Shown here one piece after another: positions 9,793 to 18,748 of a stretch of 64,000 nucleotides of DNA. The position numbers and the translations under genes were made by a program. This DNA comes from Pseudomonas putida (lineage in GTDB: Bacteria; Pseudomonadota; Gammaproteobacteria; Pseudomonadales; Pseudomonadaceae). The notes beneath the pieces were generated by a model, which was not told the DNA's origin, did not search any database, and worked only from the letters and a program-made list of their open reading frames with translations. How positions within the stretch are numbered: position 1 is the first letter of the stretch; each line of letters opens with the position of its first letter. The stretch lies in assembly GCA_041071465.1 (NCBI GenBank), contig CP163498.1:4730001-4794000 (forward strand). The letters are read 5' to 3'.

Positions 9793-11112
9793 ATGAATGC
9801 AGTGATCGCCGCGGTCGGCATCATGCTGATACTCAGCCTGTCCCGCGTGCACGTGGTCATCGCCCTGATCATCGGCGCCCTGGTCGGTGGGCTGGTGGGT
9901 GGCCTGGGTGTCGAAGGCACGCTCAAGGCCTTCAACGGTGGCCTCGGCGGTGGCGCCACGGTGGCGTTGTCCTATGCACTGCTGGGCGCCTTTGCCGTGG
10001 CCATCGCCAAGTCTGGTCTGGCCCATGCCCTGGCCGATCGCGCCCTGGTCATGATCGACCGCCAGGGCCATGCCCATGGCGGCAAGGTCAAATGGCTGAT
10101 GATCGGCCTGATGCTGGTGGTGGCCGTGTCGTCGCAGAACATCCTGCCCATCCACATTGCCTTCATCCCGTTGCTGGTGCCGCCGCTGCTGTACGTGCTG
10201 ACGCGCCTGCGCATCGACCGCCGGTTGATCGCCTGTGTGATCACCTTTGGTCTGATCACGCCGTACATGTTCCTGCCGGTGGGTTTCGGCAACATCTTCC
10301 TCAACGAAATCCTGCTGGCCAACGTCGCCCGCGCGGGTGTCGACGTGAGTGGCGTCAATGTCACCCACGCCATGGCCATCCCAGCTGCCGGTATGCTCGT
10401 CGGCCTGTTGCTGGCGGTGTTCATCAGCTATCGCAAAAAGCGTGACTACGACCTGGCGCGTATCGAACAGGTGGAACAGGTGAGCGTGCAGTACAACCCG
10501 CTGACCTTGCTGGTGGCCGGGTTGGCGATCGCTGCTGCCTTTATCGTTCAGTTGCTGTTGGACTCGATGATCATCGGTGCCATGGTTGGCTTCCTGATCT
10601 TCTCGCTGTCAGGCATCGTCAAGTGGAAGGATACCGACGACCTGTTCACCGAAGGCATGAAGATGATGGCCATGATTGGTTTCATCATGATTGCCGCGTC
10701 CGGTTTTGCCGACGTGATGAAGGCTACCGGTGAGGTGAAGAGCCTGGTGGAAACCTCGGCCCAATGGATCGACCACAGCAAGGGCATCGGCGCCTTGCTG
10801 ATGCTGTTGGTGGGCTTGCTGGTGACCATGGGGATCGGCTCGTCGTTCTCCACTGTGCCGATCCTGGCCGCGATCTTCGTGCCGCTGTGCGTGCAACTGG
10901 GCTTCGACCCGCTAGCCACGGTGTGCATCGTCGGTACTGCCGGTGCGCTGGGGGATGCGGGTTCACCGGCCTCGGACTCGACCCTGGGGCCGACCTCGGG
11001 CCTGAACGTGGATGGCCAGCACCACCATATCTGGGACACGGTGGTGCCGACCTTCATCCACTACAACCTGCCGTTGCTGGCGTTCGGCTGGTTGGCGGCA
11101 ATGACCTTGTAA
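9793..11112 (+). CDS. Na+/H+ antiporter family transporter (NhaC/HisP-like)
   Basis: 439 residues with about eleven membrane segments, starting [26 protein letters not shown]. Conserved pieces of the Na_H_antiport_2 / NhaC-like group are present: the Gly-rich [40 protein letters not shown], and near the end [25 protein letters not shown]. Relatives include both proton antiporters and amino-acid (histidine) permeases, so the substrate is uncertain. The 198-base gap to the divergent chemoreceptor holds its promoter; no specific operator was recognised. Confidence 0.85.
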   Translation: MNAVIAAVGIMLILSLSRVHVVIALIIGALVGGLVGGLGVEGTLKAFNGGLGGGATVALSYALLGAFAVAIAKSGLAHALADRALVMIDRQGHAHGGKVKWLMIGLMLVVAVSSQNILPIHIAFIPLLVPPLLYVLTRLRIDRRLIACVITFGLITPYMFLPVGFGNIFLNEILLANVARAGVDVSGVNVTHAMAIPAAGMLVGLLLAVFISYRKKRDYDLARIEQVEQVSVQYNPLTLLVAGLAIAAAFIVQLLLDSMIIGAMVGFLIFSLSGIVKWKDTDDLFTEGMKMMAMIGFIMIAASGFADVMKATGEVKSLVETSAQWIDHSKGIGALLMLLVGLLVTMGIGSSFSTVPILAAIFVPLCVQLGFDPLATVCIVGTAGALGDAGSPASDSTLGPTSGLNVDGQHHHIWDTVVPTFIHYNLPLLAFGWLAAMTL

Positions 11113-11125
11113 GGCGGGGAGGGCG

Positions 11126-12133
11126 TCAGCCCTTGTCGGGGGGCGGCGAGATGCGGTTTAGCACGGTGCTGCCGTCCTTGCTGCGGGTCAGGTAGACCGG
11201 CAGCACCTTGGGCAGGTTGTTGACCAGGCGCCCCACTTCACGGGTGTTGTAGATACCGCTGATGCGAATGCGACCGGTACTGGCGTCGGCCAGCTGCAGC
11301 GGTGCGTCGAGGTAGCGGTTGATCACCGGCAGCGCTTGTTCCAGGCTCAAGTTGTCGAGCACCAACTTGCCGCTGCGCCAGGCCAGGCTGTTGCCGTAGT
11401 CGTCGCTCTGCTCCAGTTGTGGCTCGAAGTCGCCCTTGTGGTAGCTGGCCTGCATGCCAGGGCCGAGGCGATAGCCGCCGGCGCTGCCATCGCTGGACAC
11501 CAGCACCGAGCCTTCCACCAGGGTAACCTTGACCTGGTCCTGGTACCTCCACACGTTGAACTGGGTGCCGGTGACCCGGGTTTGGCCACGGCCGGCACGC
11601 ACGATGAACGGGTGGCTGCTGTCGTGCTGCACCTTGAAGAACGCCTCGCCGCGCTTGAGCGTGACCTGGCGCTGGTCTTTGTAGTTGAGGTAGGTGAGCT
11701 CGGTGTTGAGGTTGAGCTGCACCGTGCTGCCGTCGCTCAGCTCCACCGTCTGCATGCGGTCACTGGCTTCGAAGTGTTGGTAATGGTTGGGCAGCCAACC
11801 CTGCTCCCACCCCATCCAGCCTGCCAGTGGCAGCACTGCCAGGGCAATCGCCGCCGCAGACGCCAGCGGCCGCCAGTTGCGCGGGCGTGCGGCTTGCTTG
11901 GCGGGCGGGTTGAAGTCGATGACGGTGGCGTTGCGCGGCAGCAAGTCGGCGGTTTGCCAGATTTCCAGCATCGCCTGGTATTCCTCGGCATGCCGTGGGT
12001 CGGCCGCCTGCCAGCGGGCGAATGCCTCGCGCTCGGCCGCCGTGCAATCTTCGGCGTGCAGGCGCATGCACCAGTGCGCGGCGGCGTCGGTGATGGCATC
12101 GTCTGGGCTGGGATTGAGGCGGTCGTGGTTCAT
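11126..12133 (-). CDS. FecR family anti-sigma/sigma-regulator protein, no adjacent ECF sigma gene
   Basis: 335 residues. The N-terminal cytosolic FecR_N/DUF4880 part (about 14-60, AAHWCMRLHAEDCTAAEREAFARW) is followed by one membrane segment near residues 90-108 (LASAAAIALAVLPLAGWMGW). The periplasmic FecR domain contains VELSDGSTVQLNLNTELTY and RGEAFFKVQHDSSHPFIVRAG. The C-terminal part (RISGIYNTREVGRLVNNLPKVLPV) is the STN-like region. FecR proteins carry the signal from a TonB receptor to a FecI-type sigma factor. Neither partner gene lies next to it, which is unusual. A Fur-box-like site sits about 65 bases upstream. Confidence 0.9.
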   Translation of the reverse strand: MNHDRLNPSPDDAITDAAAHWCMRLHAEDCTAAEREAFARWQAADPRHAEEYQAMLEIWQTADLLPRNATVIDFNPPAKQAARPRNWRPLASAAAIALAVLPLAGWMGWEQGWLPNHYQHFEASDRMQTVELSDGSTVQLNLNTELTYLNYKDQRQVTLKRGEAFFKVQHDSSHPFIVRAGRGQTRVTGTQFNVWRYQDQVKVTLVEGSVLVSSDGSAGGYRLGPGMQASYHKGDFEPQLEQSDDYGNSLAWRSGKLVLDNLSLEQALPVINRYLDAPLQLADASTGRIRISGIYNTREVGRLVNNLPKVLPVYLTRSKDGSTVLNRISPPPDKG

Positions 12134-12197
12134 TGCGGCTCCGGGTTTTGCGCATTCTACCCTTGCAGAAGGGCCCCCGAGAACCGGCGTAATGGCG

Positions 12198-12208
12198 AAT
12201 GACTATCA
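12198..12208 (-). promoter_or_regulatory. Candidate Fur-box core upstream of the FecR gene
   Basis: On the coding strand of fecR the sequence TGATAGTCATT matches the Fur core TGATAATCATT in 10 of 11 positions; the flanks match poorly. Position 65 bases before the start codon suits an iron-repressed promoter. Pattern-based only. Confidence 0.35.
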
Positions 12209-12312
12209 GTTGTGCCGGTTTTTCGTCGGTTTTGCAACGGTTTTTCAGCGTCTGAGAACCCTTCGCGTACAAGAATGCAGGCTGAAATCCACGGGGCTGC
12301 TGCGCAGCCCAT

Positions 12313-12374
12313 CGCGACAAAGGCCGCCCCCACAAGGGACTGCGCGTCTATTGTGGGGGCGGCCCGATGTCGCG
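12313..12374. repeat. REP-like nested inverted repeat
   Basis: Outer arms CGCGACA / TGTCGCG enclose inner 14-base arms GGCCGCCCCCACAA / TTGTGGGGGCGGCC around a 15-base loop. A short GGGCTGC-TGC-GCAGCCC hairpin lies just before it. It resembles intergenic palindromes common in Pseudomonas. It lies between the acyl-CoA dehydrogenase stop and the FecR promoter and could end transcription. Confidence 0.7.
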
Positions 12375-12403
12375 CTAGGGACGCCAAGCGCCCCCAGGGC
12401 CTT

Positions 12404-14173
12404 TCAGAACTGTGCTGCCTCCAACCCATAAAGGCTGTCGCTGCCCGCTCTGATGCTGGCCTCCAGCCCTAACCCGCGCGGCAATACCCGCTGGTAGAAG
12501 AACGCCGCACACGCAAGCTTGGCCCCATGAAACGTTTCGTCCTCATCACGCTTGGCCAACGCCACCGCCGCCATTCGCGCCCACATATAGGCATATGCGG
12601 TAAGCCCGAACAGTTGCAGATACTCGACTGCCACTGCGCTGACCAGGTTGGCATCCGCGCCGGCCCGCGCCCGTAGCCAGGCGCTGGTAGCCTCCAACCG
12701 CGCCAAGCTTGCCTGCAGTGCCTCGCGGTGCAATGGCGCATCCACACTGAACGCTCGTACTTCGGCGGCAAAGCTGGCCAACGCCTGACCGCCGTCGGCC
12801 AGCACTTTGCGCCCGAGCAGATCAAGAGCCTGAATACCGTTGGTGCCTTCATAGATTTGCGCAATGCGCACGTCGCGCACTCGCTGCTCCTGGCCCCATT
12901 CGCGGATGTAGCCGTGGCCGCCGTACACTTGCTGGCCCAGCACGCAGCTTTCCAGGCCGTTGTCGGTGAAGAATGCCTTGGCCACTGGTGTCAGCAGCGC
13001 CACCAGGCGCTGGGCATGTTCGCGCTCGCCGGCGTCTTCGGCATAGCGCGCCAGGTCCAACTGTTGGCCAACGTAGGCGGCGAACGCCCGGCCACCTTCG
13101 GTGAGGGTGCGCATGGTCAGCAGCATGCGCCGTACATCGCCGTGGTGGATGATCGGGTCGGCAGCCTTGTCCTGCGCCTGTGGGCCGCTAGCGGCGCGGC
13201 TCTGCAGGCGCTCGTTGGCGTAGCGGGCGGCGCTCTGGTAGGACGCCTCGGCGCAGCCGATGCCTTGTATGCCGATGGACAGGCGCTCGTAGTTCATCAT
13301 GGTGAACATCGCCGCCAAACCTTTGTTGGGTTCGCCCACCAGGTAACCGAAGGCACCATCGAAATTCATTACACAGGTCGCCGAGGCCTTGATGCCCATC
13401 TTGTGCTCGATCGAGCCGCAGTGGGCGGCGTTACGCGCGCCTAGCTGGCCATTGGCCTCGACCCGGTACTTGGGCACCAGAAACAGCGAGATGCCCTTGG
13501 CGCCGGCGGGTGCGTCGGGCAGCTTGGCCAGCACCAGGTGGACGATGTTCTCGGTCAGGTCCTGCTCGCCACCGGTGATGAAGATTTTGCTGCCGCTGAT
13601 GCGGTAACTGCCATCGGCTTGGGGTTCGGCGCGGGTTCGGATCAGCCCCAGGTCGGTGCCGGCATGGGGTTCGGTCAGGCACATGGTGCCGGCCCAACGG
13701 CCTTCGTACAGGGGCGGCAGGTAAGTGGCCTTGAGCGTTTCGCTGGCGTGGGCATCGATTGCCAGGCAGCTGCCGGCGCTCAACGCCGAATACAGGCTGA
13801 AGCTGCAGTCGGCGGCGTAGAGCATTTCCTCGAACAGCACGCCGAGCATCTTCGGCATGCCCATGCCGCCGTATTCCGGGTTGCCACCCAGGCCGACCCA
13901 GCCACCTTCGCGGTAGGTGTTCCAAGCCTCGCGGAAGCCGCCGGGGGTGGTAACCACGCCTGCGTCGAAGTGCACGCCTTGCTCGTCACCGTTGCGGCTG
14001 AGCGGGGCGATCAACTGGGCGGTGACTTTGGCGGCTTCCTCGAGGATGGCGTCGGCGGTATCGGCGTCGATGCGCTCGGCCAGGGCGGGCAGGCGGGCCC
14101 ACAGGGCCGGGGCGTTGAATACGTCATGCAGGACGAAGCGCATGTCACGCAGGGGGGCGGAATAGGTAGTCAT
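12404..14173 (-). CDS. Acyl-CoA dehydrogenase (long form, about 590 residues)
   Basis: 589 residues from the ATG at 14173 (MTTYSAPLRDMRFVLHDVF). The frame stays open upstream to 14629, but that part overlaps the synthetase gene and is not protein-like. The order is N-terminal helical extension, alpha domain (GGWVGLGGNPEYGGMGMPKML), beta domain (MCLTEPHAGTDLG with the FAD/substrate loop, ISGSKIFITGGEQDL) and C-terminal helical domain with IYEGTNGIQALDLLGRK, where Glu is the catalytic base. A further C-terminal extension is typical of the 590-residue subclass. FAD-dependent alpha,beta-oxidation of acyl-CoA. It is directly downstream of the acyl-CoA synthetase on the same strand; a REP hairpin lies in the 70-base gap. 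Confidence 0.92.
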   Translation of the reverse strand: MTTYSAPLRDMRFVLHDVFNAPALWARLPALAERIDADTADAILEEAAKVTAQLIAPLSRNGDEQGVHFDAGVVTTPGGFREAWNTYREGGWVGLGGNPEYGGMGMPKMLGVLFEEMLYAADCSFSLYSALSAGSCLAIDAHASETLKATYLPPLYEGRWAGTMCLTEPHAGTDLGLIRTRAEPQADGSYRISGSKIFITGGEQDLTENIVHLVLAKLPDAPAGAKGISLFLVPKYRVEANGQLGARNAAHCGSIEHKMGIKASATCVMNFDGAFGYLVGEPNKGLAAMFTMMNYERLSIGIQGIGCAEASYQSAARYANERLQSRAASGPQAQDKAADPIIHHGDVRRMLLTMRTLTEGGRAFAAYVGQQLDLARYAEDAGEREHAQRLVALLTPVAKAFFTDNGLESCVLGQQVYGGHGYIREWGQEQRVRDVRIAQIYEGTNGIQALDLLGRKVLADGGQALASFAAEVRAFSVDAPLHREALQASLARLEATSAWLRARAGADANLVSAVAVEYLQLFGLTAYAYMWARMAAVALAKRDEDETFHGAKLACAAFFYQRVLPRGLGLEASIRAGSDSLYGLEAAQF

Positions 14174-14207
14174 CGTTGGCTCTTGAAGGAGGAAGTCAGG
14201 GTCGGCT

Positions 14208-14229
14208 CTTCGCGGGCAAGCCCGCGAAG
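14208..14229. repeat. REP-core hairpin between acyl-CoA genes
   Basis: CTTCGCGGG-CAAG-CCCGCGAAG is the core of the common P. putida REP sequence. Its position in the gap of a two-gene operon could protect or attenuate the mRNA. Confidence 0.75.
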
Positions 14230-14243
14230 AAGCGGCTGCGCTT

Positions 14244-15866
14244 TCAGAGGGCCTTGGCCCGGTCGCGCAGCACGTACTTCTGGATCTTGCCGGTGGAGGT
14301 TTTGGGCAGCTCACCAAACACCACGGTCTTCGGCACCTTGAACCCGGCCAGGTGCTCGCGGCACCAACTGGTGATATCGGTCTCGCGGGTGTCTTCCCGG
14401 CCCGGCTTGAGGGCAACGAAGGCGCACGGCGTTTCGCCCCACTTTTCATCCGGGCGTGCCACCACGGCGGCTTCCAGTACAGCCGGGTGCTTGTAGAGGG
14501 CGTCTTCGACCTCGATGGTGGAAATGTTCTCGCCACCGGAAATGATGATGTCCTTGAGCCGGTCCTTGATTTCGACATATCCGTCGGCATGCCATACGGC
14601 CAGGTCGCCGGTGTGGAACCAGCCGCCACGGAAGGCTTCGGCGGTGGCTTCAGGGTTTTTCAGGTAGCCCTTCATCACGGTATTGCCGCGCATGAAAATT
14701 TCGCCCAGGGTGTTGCCGTCGCGCGGCACCGGCTGGAGGGTTTGCGGGTCGGCGACCATCAGGCCGTCGAGGGTTGGGTAGCGTACGCCCTGGCGCGACT
14801 TGATCCGCGCACGCTCGTCCAGCGACAGCGCATCCCATTCGTCATGCCAGGCACACACGGTCACCGGGCCGTAGACCTCGGTCAGGCCGTAGGTGTGGGT
14901 GACCTTGATGCCCATTTCCTCCACGGCGCCAATCACCTTGGCCGGCGGCGCGGCACCGGCGACCATGGCCTGCACCGGGTGCTCGATGGCTGCCTTGGCG
15001 GCTTCGGGCATGTTGACCAGGGCGTTGAGCACGATTGGCGCCCCGCACAGGTGGCTGACCCGGTGCTCGCGGATCAGGGTGAGGATTTTCTGCGGGTCGA
15101 CCCGACGCAGGAACACATGGGTGCCGGCCAGCGCGGTGATGGTCCAGGGGTAGCACCAGCCGTTGCAGTGGAACATTGGCAGGGTCCACAGGTAAACCGG
15201 GCGGTGCCCCATGGCCCAGGTCATCTGGTTGCCCAGTGCGTTCAGGTAAGCGCCGCGGTGGTGGTAGACCACGCCCTTGGGGTTGCCGGTGGTGCCGGAG
15301 GTGTAGTTCAGCGAAATGGCCTGCCACTCGTCATCGGGCCATTCCCAGGCAAAGTCCGGGTCCCCTTCGGCAAGCAGGGCTTCATAGTCCAGCTCGCTGA
15401 CAGCGCGGCCCTCGCCATACTCCGGGTCATCCACATCAATCACCAGCGGCGGGTGTTCGAGCAGCGCCAGGGCTGCTTCGATGACGGCATGGAACTCGCG
15501 GTCGGTGATCAGCACCTTGGCCTCGCCGTGCTGCAGCATGAAGGCGATGGCCTCGGCATCCAGGCGCACGTTCAAGGTATTGAGCACGGCACCGATCATG
15601 GGTACGCCGAAGTGCGCCTCAAGCATGGCCGGGGTGTTGGGTAGCATCACTGCCACAGTGTCGCCACGGCCGATGCCACGGCCAGCCAGGGCACTGGCCA
15701 GGCGCAGGCAGCGTTGGTAGGTTTCCTGCCAGTTGCGGCGGATGGCGCCGTGGATGACGGCCGGGTAATTGCCGTATACGGCGGCGGTGCGTTCGATGAA
15801 GCTCAGCGGGGTGAGGGCGACATGGTTGACGGCAGCGGGCATCAGGCCCTGGGCATAGATCGACAT
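14244..15866 (-). CDS. Fatty acyl-CoA synthetase (AMP-forming, AlkK-like medium-chain type)
   Basis: 540 residues from the ATG at 15866 (MSIYAQGLMPAAVNHVALTPLSF); a longer frame to 15899 lacks a clear ribosome site. ANL-superfamily signatures are clear: P-loop YTSGTTGNPKGVVYHHRGAY, the A5 region THTYGLTEVYGPVTVC, A7/A8 FHTGDLAVWHADGYVEIKDRLKDIIISGGENIS and the C-terminal Lys in PKTSTGKIQKYVLRD. It activates a carboxylic acid to acyl-AMP and then acyl-CoA. Length and sequence character resemble AlkK-type medium-chain enzymes. The downstream acyl-CoA dehydrogenase makes an activation-plus-first-oxidation pair, probably controlled by the divergent two-component system. Confidence 0.9.
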   Translation of the reverse strand: MSIYAQGLMPAAVNHVALTPLSFIERTAAVYGNYPAVIHGAIRRNWQETYQRCLRLASALAGRGIGRGDTVAVMLPNTPAMLEAHFGVPMIGAVLNTLNVRLDAEAIAFMLQHGEAKVLITDREFHAVIEAALALLEHPPLVIDVDDPEYGEGRAVSELDYEALLAEGDPDFAWEWPDDEWQAISLNYTSGTTGNPKGVVYHHRGAYLNALGNQMTWAMGHRPVYLWTLPMFHCNGWCYPWTITALAGTHVFLRRVDPQKILTLIREHRVSHLCGAPIVLNALVNMPEAAKAAIEHPVQAMVAGAAPPAKVIGAVEEMGIKVTHTYGLTEVYGPVTVCAWHDEWDALSLDERARIKSRQGVRYPTLDGLMVADPQTLQPVPRDGNTLGEIFMRGNTVMKGYLKNPEATAEAFRGGWFHTGDLAVWHADGYVEIKDRLKDIIISGGENISTIEVEDALYKHPAVLEAAVVARPDEKWGETPCAFVALKPGREDTRETDITSWCREHLAGFKVPKTVVFGELPKTSTGKIQKYVLRDRAKAL

Positions 15867-16015
15867 GCGGTAATCCTGTAAGGGAGGCAGACGCAGCATG
15901 TGCGCTTGGCCCCCGATGGCTGATTGTTAGCTCTGTTCAGGGTGCAGGGAGGCGGACGGTGGGCCGCTCCCTCTGTCGCAGTTTTACGCGAGTCGCTATG
16001 GTAGTAGGAATATCG

Positions 16016-16043
16016 ACTATAGCAATATAGTAAAACTACTATA
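16016..16043. promoter_or_regulatory. Cluster of ACTATA/TATAGT dyads between acyl-CoA genes and the two-component system
   Basis: ACTATA-GCAA-TATAGT (16016-16031) is a perfect dyad. An overlapping dyad TAGT-AAA-ACTA follows, and a third ACTATA half-site sits at 16038-16043, just before the kinase GTG at 16061. This AT-rich block stands out in a GC-rich region and lies in the divergent promoter, a fitting place for the FixJ-like regulator to bind. Inference only. Confidence 0.4.
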
Positions 16044-16060
16044 ACAACGAGCCGCCCATC

Positions 16061-17467
16061 GTGCATAACACTGCCTACCCCTTGCTCGCCAAAGACCCAC
16101 AACCCAGCCTGTTGCTGGCCAGCGATGCCAGCCCGCTGGCGCTCAACCCAGCCCTGCAGGCCTGGGTTGCCGAAGGCCCGGCGCTGGTCCATTGGCTGCC
16201 GGCCAACTGTGCCGCCCTGGTGCGTGCCTGCCTGCGCCAGCATCGGGCGATCAGCGATGTCGAAGTGCAGGTCGGCGAGCGCATCGTGCTGTGGACGTTC
16301 ATGCCGGATGACCAGGGCCAACAGGTGCTGGGCCGCTGTCGTGATGCCAGTGAAGAACGCCACGGTGCACGTGAAGCCAGCCGCGCCCGGCGCCTGTACC
16401 GGCTGATCATCGAAAACACCACCGACCTGATTTCCCGGCACAGCCCCGATGGCCGTTTTCTCGATGCTTCACCGGCAGCATTTCGCCTGCTCGGCCTGTG
16501 GCCCGAGCAACTGCGCGGCATGCCCGTGCACACCCTGCTGCACCCGCGTGAACGGCGCCAGGTACTGCGCCAGGCCGCTGCCGCGCTGGACCAGGACGGC
16601 TACCACACCATGACCTGCCGGGTGCGTCAGGCCGCTGGCGGCTACCGCTGGTTCGAAATCGCCAGCCGGGCGATCCGCGAGACCTACACCGGCGCGGTGG
16701 TTGAGGTGGTCAGTGTGTCCCGTGACATCACCTTGCGCATCGAAGCGCAGGAAAGCCTGGCACACAGTGCCCGCCTGGCCACCCTGGGCGAACTGGCTTC
16801 GGGCATTGCCCATGAGATCAACCAGCCGCTGGCTGCGGTGGTTAACTACGCCAACGCCAGCCAGCGTTACTTGCAGGGACTGGAGCGCGACCCGCAAGCC
16901 CGCGAGCGGGTAGGCCAGGGCCTGCAGCGCATCAGCGAGCAGGCCACTCATGCCGCCGAAGTGATCCGCCGCCTGCGCGCCTTTCTACGCAAGGGACCGC
17001 GACGCCTGCAGGCACTGGACGTGGCCGAGGTGGCCGGCGAAGCCATGCGCCTGTGCGCCTGGGAAGCCGCGCGTGACCAGGTGCAGGTCGAGCTGCGCAT
17101 CAGCGCGCAACTGCCCTCGGTGTATGCCGACCGGGTGTTGCTTGAACAGGTGCTGCTCAACCTGTTGCGCAATGCCATCGATGCCAACCGCGAGCTGCAC
17201 GGGGAAAAACCGTCACGTATCCTGCTCGGCGCCACCCGCGATGGCGAGGGTGTGCTCGTCGAGGTCGCCGACCAGGGCCCGGGCGTATCGCCCGAGTGCC
17301 TGGATGAAATCTTCACGCCGTTCACCACCAGCAAAGCCGACGGCCTGGGCCTGGGCTTGAGTATGAGCCGCAGCCTGATCGAAGGCTTTGGTGGCAACCT
17401 GTGGGCGCGGGCGGGTGTCGACGGCGGTTTGGTACTGTGCTGCCGGCTGGCGGTCAGCAGGGGTTAG
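16061..17467 (+). CDS. PAS-domain sensor histidine kinase (FixL-like)
   Basis: 468 residues, GTG start at 16061. No membrane segments, so probably cytosolic. A variable N-terminal region (1-105) precedes a PAS domain at about 110-230 (YRLIIENTTDLISRHSPDGRFLDASPAAFRLLG, then VVEVVSVSRDITLR). The dimerisation box reads LGELASGIAHEINQPLAAVVNY with phospho-acceptor His251. The ATPase domain shows an N-box LLRNAIDANRE, DQGPGVSPECLDEIFTPFTTSK and GLGLGLSMSRSLIEGFGG. It is followed 12 bases later by the response regulator, making a complete two-component operon divergent from the acyl-CoA genes. The signal is unknown. Confidence 0.92.
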   Translation: MHNTAYPLLAKDPQPSLLLASDASPLALNPALQAWVAEGPALVHWLPANCAALVRACLRQHRAISDVEVQVGERIVLWTFMPDDQGQQVLGRCRDASEERHGAREASRARRLYRLIIENTTDLISRHSPDGRFLDASPAAFRLLGLWPEQLRGMPVHTLLHPRERRQVLRQAAAALDQDGYHTMTCRVRQAAGGYRWFEIASRAIRETYTGAVVEVVSVSRDITLRIEAQESLAHSARLATLGELASGIAHEINQPLAAVVNYANASQRYLQGLERDPQARERVGQGLQRISEQATHAAEVIRRLRAFLRKGPRRLQALDVAEVAGEAMRLCAWEAARDQVQVELRISAQLPSVYADRVLLEQVLLNLLRNAIDANRELHGEKPSRILLGATRDGEGVLVEVADQGPGVSPECLDEIFTPFTTSKADGLGLGLSMSRSLIEGFGGNLWARAGVDGGLVLCCRLAVSRG

Positions 17468-17479
17468 GGAGAGGCTAGG

Positions 17480-18109
17480 GTGCAAGCGAAAGTGTATGTG
17501 GTCGATGACGACCAGGGTATGCGCGACTCGACGGTGTGGCTGCTGCAGTCGGTGGGCCTGCAAGCCTTGCCGTTTGCCAGCGGGCAGGCATTTCTCGACG
17601 CCTGCGTGAACGATGCGCCCGCGTGTGTGTTGTTGGACGTGCGCATGCCGGGGTTGGGCGGGTTGGCCGTGCAGCAGGCGATGAGTGAGCGTGGCCTGAT
17701 GTTGCCGGTGATCTTCGTCAGCGGCCATGCCGATGTGCCGATCGTGGTGCGGGCGTTCAAGGCGGGTGCCTGCGACTTCATCGAAAAGCCCTACAACGAC
17801 CAGTTGCTGCTCGACAGTGTGCAGGCCGCACTGGAGCACGCCGCGCGGGCACGCCAGGGCGACCAGGCGCTGGCCATGGTGCAGGTGCGCATCGACGGCC
17901 TCACACCGCGTGAGCGTGACGTGTTCGTGCCACTGGTCCAAGGGTTGAGCAACCGCGAGATTGCTGAGCAGTTGGGCATCAGCGTGAAGACCGTGGACCT
18001 GTATCGGGGGCGGGTGATGAAACGCTTGCAGGCGGCTAGCCTGGCGGAGCTGGTAGGCATGGCGATTGCCTGCGGGGCGGTCGAGGCGTTGGGCCTGCAA
18101 GCGCGCTAG
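17480..18109 (+). CDS. FixJ/NarL-type response regulator (REC + LuxR HTH)
   Basis: 209 residues, GTG start. The receiver domain (1-120) has the acidic pair in VYVVDDDQGM, phospho-acceptor Asp53 in CVLLDVRMPG, the switch Ser in FVSGHADVPIVV and Lys in FIEKPYNDQLL. A LuxR-type helix-turn-helix occupies about 135-200 (LTPRERDVFVPLVQGLSNREIAEQLGISVKTVDLYRGRVM). It shares an operon with the kinase at 16061. Paired with the divergent acyl-CoA synthetase/dehydrogenase genes, it is the likely activator of fatty-acid-type substrate use. Confidence 0.92.
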   Translation: MQAKVYVVDDDQGMRDSTVWLLQSVGLQALPFASGQAFLDACVNDAPACVLLDVRMPGLGGLAVQQAMSERGLMLPVIFVSGHADVPIVVRAFKAGACDFIEKPYNDQLLLDSVQAALEHAARARQGDQALAMVQVRIDGLTPRERDVFVPLVQGLSNREIAEQLGISVKTVDLYRGRVMKRLQAASLAELVGMAIACGAVEALGLQAR

Positions 18110-18188
18110 CCGCTTTTGCACGGCCCCTTGCTGGAGCGGCGTATCCCGTAGAAATCATGAAATTTTTCATAGCTAGCTAATCAAAGCT

Positions 18189-18216
18189 TTGACATTCACT
18201 GCCTAGGCAGTAATAT
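18189..18216 (+). promoter_or_regulatory. Sigma-70 promoter with MarR-type palindrome in its spacer
   Basis: TTGACA (18189-18194), a 16-base spacer and TAATAT (18211-18216). The 14-base perfect palindrome ACTGCCTAGGCAGT (18198-18211) fills the spacer. A degenerate second copy (ATTACCCGAGCAGT) lies at about 18227-18240, just before the marR start at 18245. A dimeric repressor bound here would block RNA polymerase. Confidence 0.65.
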
Positions 18217-18244
18217 TTTTACACAATTACCCGAGCAGTCTTCG

Positions 18245-18718
18245 ATGGCCCATTTCTCTCCCGAAAACTTCCAGACCTGCGCCATCGGCATGTTGCTTGG
18301 CCGTGCGGCGATCCTGAAGGACCGCATTCTCGACTGGCACCTCGAATCAGAGGGCGTCACCGCCGCGCAGTTCAAGGTGTTGATCATCGTCACCCAGTAC
18401 CAGGTGGATACCCCGGCCGAGTTGTGCCGCTACTTGGGCCTGGACAGCGGTTCGATGACCCGCATGCTCGACCGCCTCGAGCAGAAGGAGCTGATCGTGC
18501 GCAACCGTTGCGCCGACGACCGGCGCTTGGTGCGCCTGGCGCTCACGGCCGACGGCCAGCGTCTGGCCGACCGCCTGCCAGAAATAGGCGCCGCCGCGAT
18601 GAACGAGTTGTGCGGCGTGCTGGCACCTGAAGAGCTCAAGACCCTGGAAGGCCTGCTGGCCAAGGTGCTGCTCGGTGCTGGCGACCCGTTGACGATCCGC
18701 CGTTTCGGCGACCGTTGA
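18245..18718 (+). CDS. MarR family transcriptional regulator of the efflux operon
   Basis: 157 residues. Winged-helix MarR fold: VTAAQFKVLIIVTQYQVDTPAELCRYLGLDSGSMTRMLDRLEQKELIVRNRCADDRRLVRLALTADG, with the DDRR wing loop characteristic of the family. First gene of a MarR-EmrA-EmrB operon with a perfect palindrome overlapping its own promoter, so it is probably an autorepressor relieved by phenolic or antibiotic-type ligands. The next gene begins 30 bases downstream. Confidence 0.92.
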   Translation: MAHFSPENFQTCAIGMLLGRAAILKDRILDWHLESEGVTAAQFKVLIIVTQYQVDTPAELCRYLGLDSGSMTRMLDRLEQKELIVRNRCADDRRLVRLALTADGQRLADRLPEIGAAAMNELCGVLAPEELKTLEGLLAKVLLGAGDPLTIRRFGDR

Positions 18719-18748
18719 ACCCTGTCACGAATTATCCAAGGTATTGTC

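Noticed and set aside
14174..14629. N-terminal extension of the acyl-CoA dehydrogenase frame
   Set aside because: It overlaps the acyl-CoA synthetase coding region out of frame and its translation is Ser/Arg/Pro-rich nonsense.
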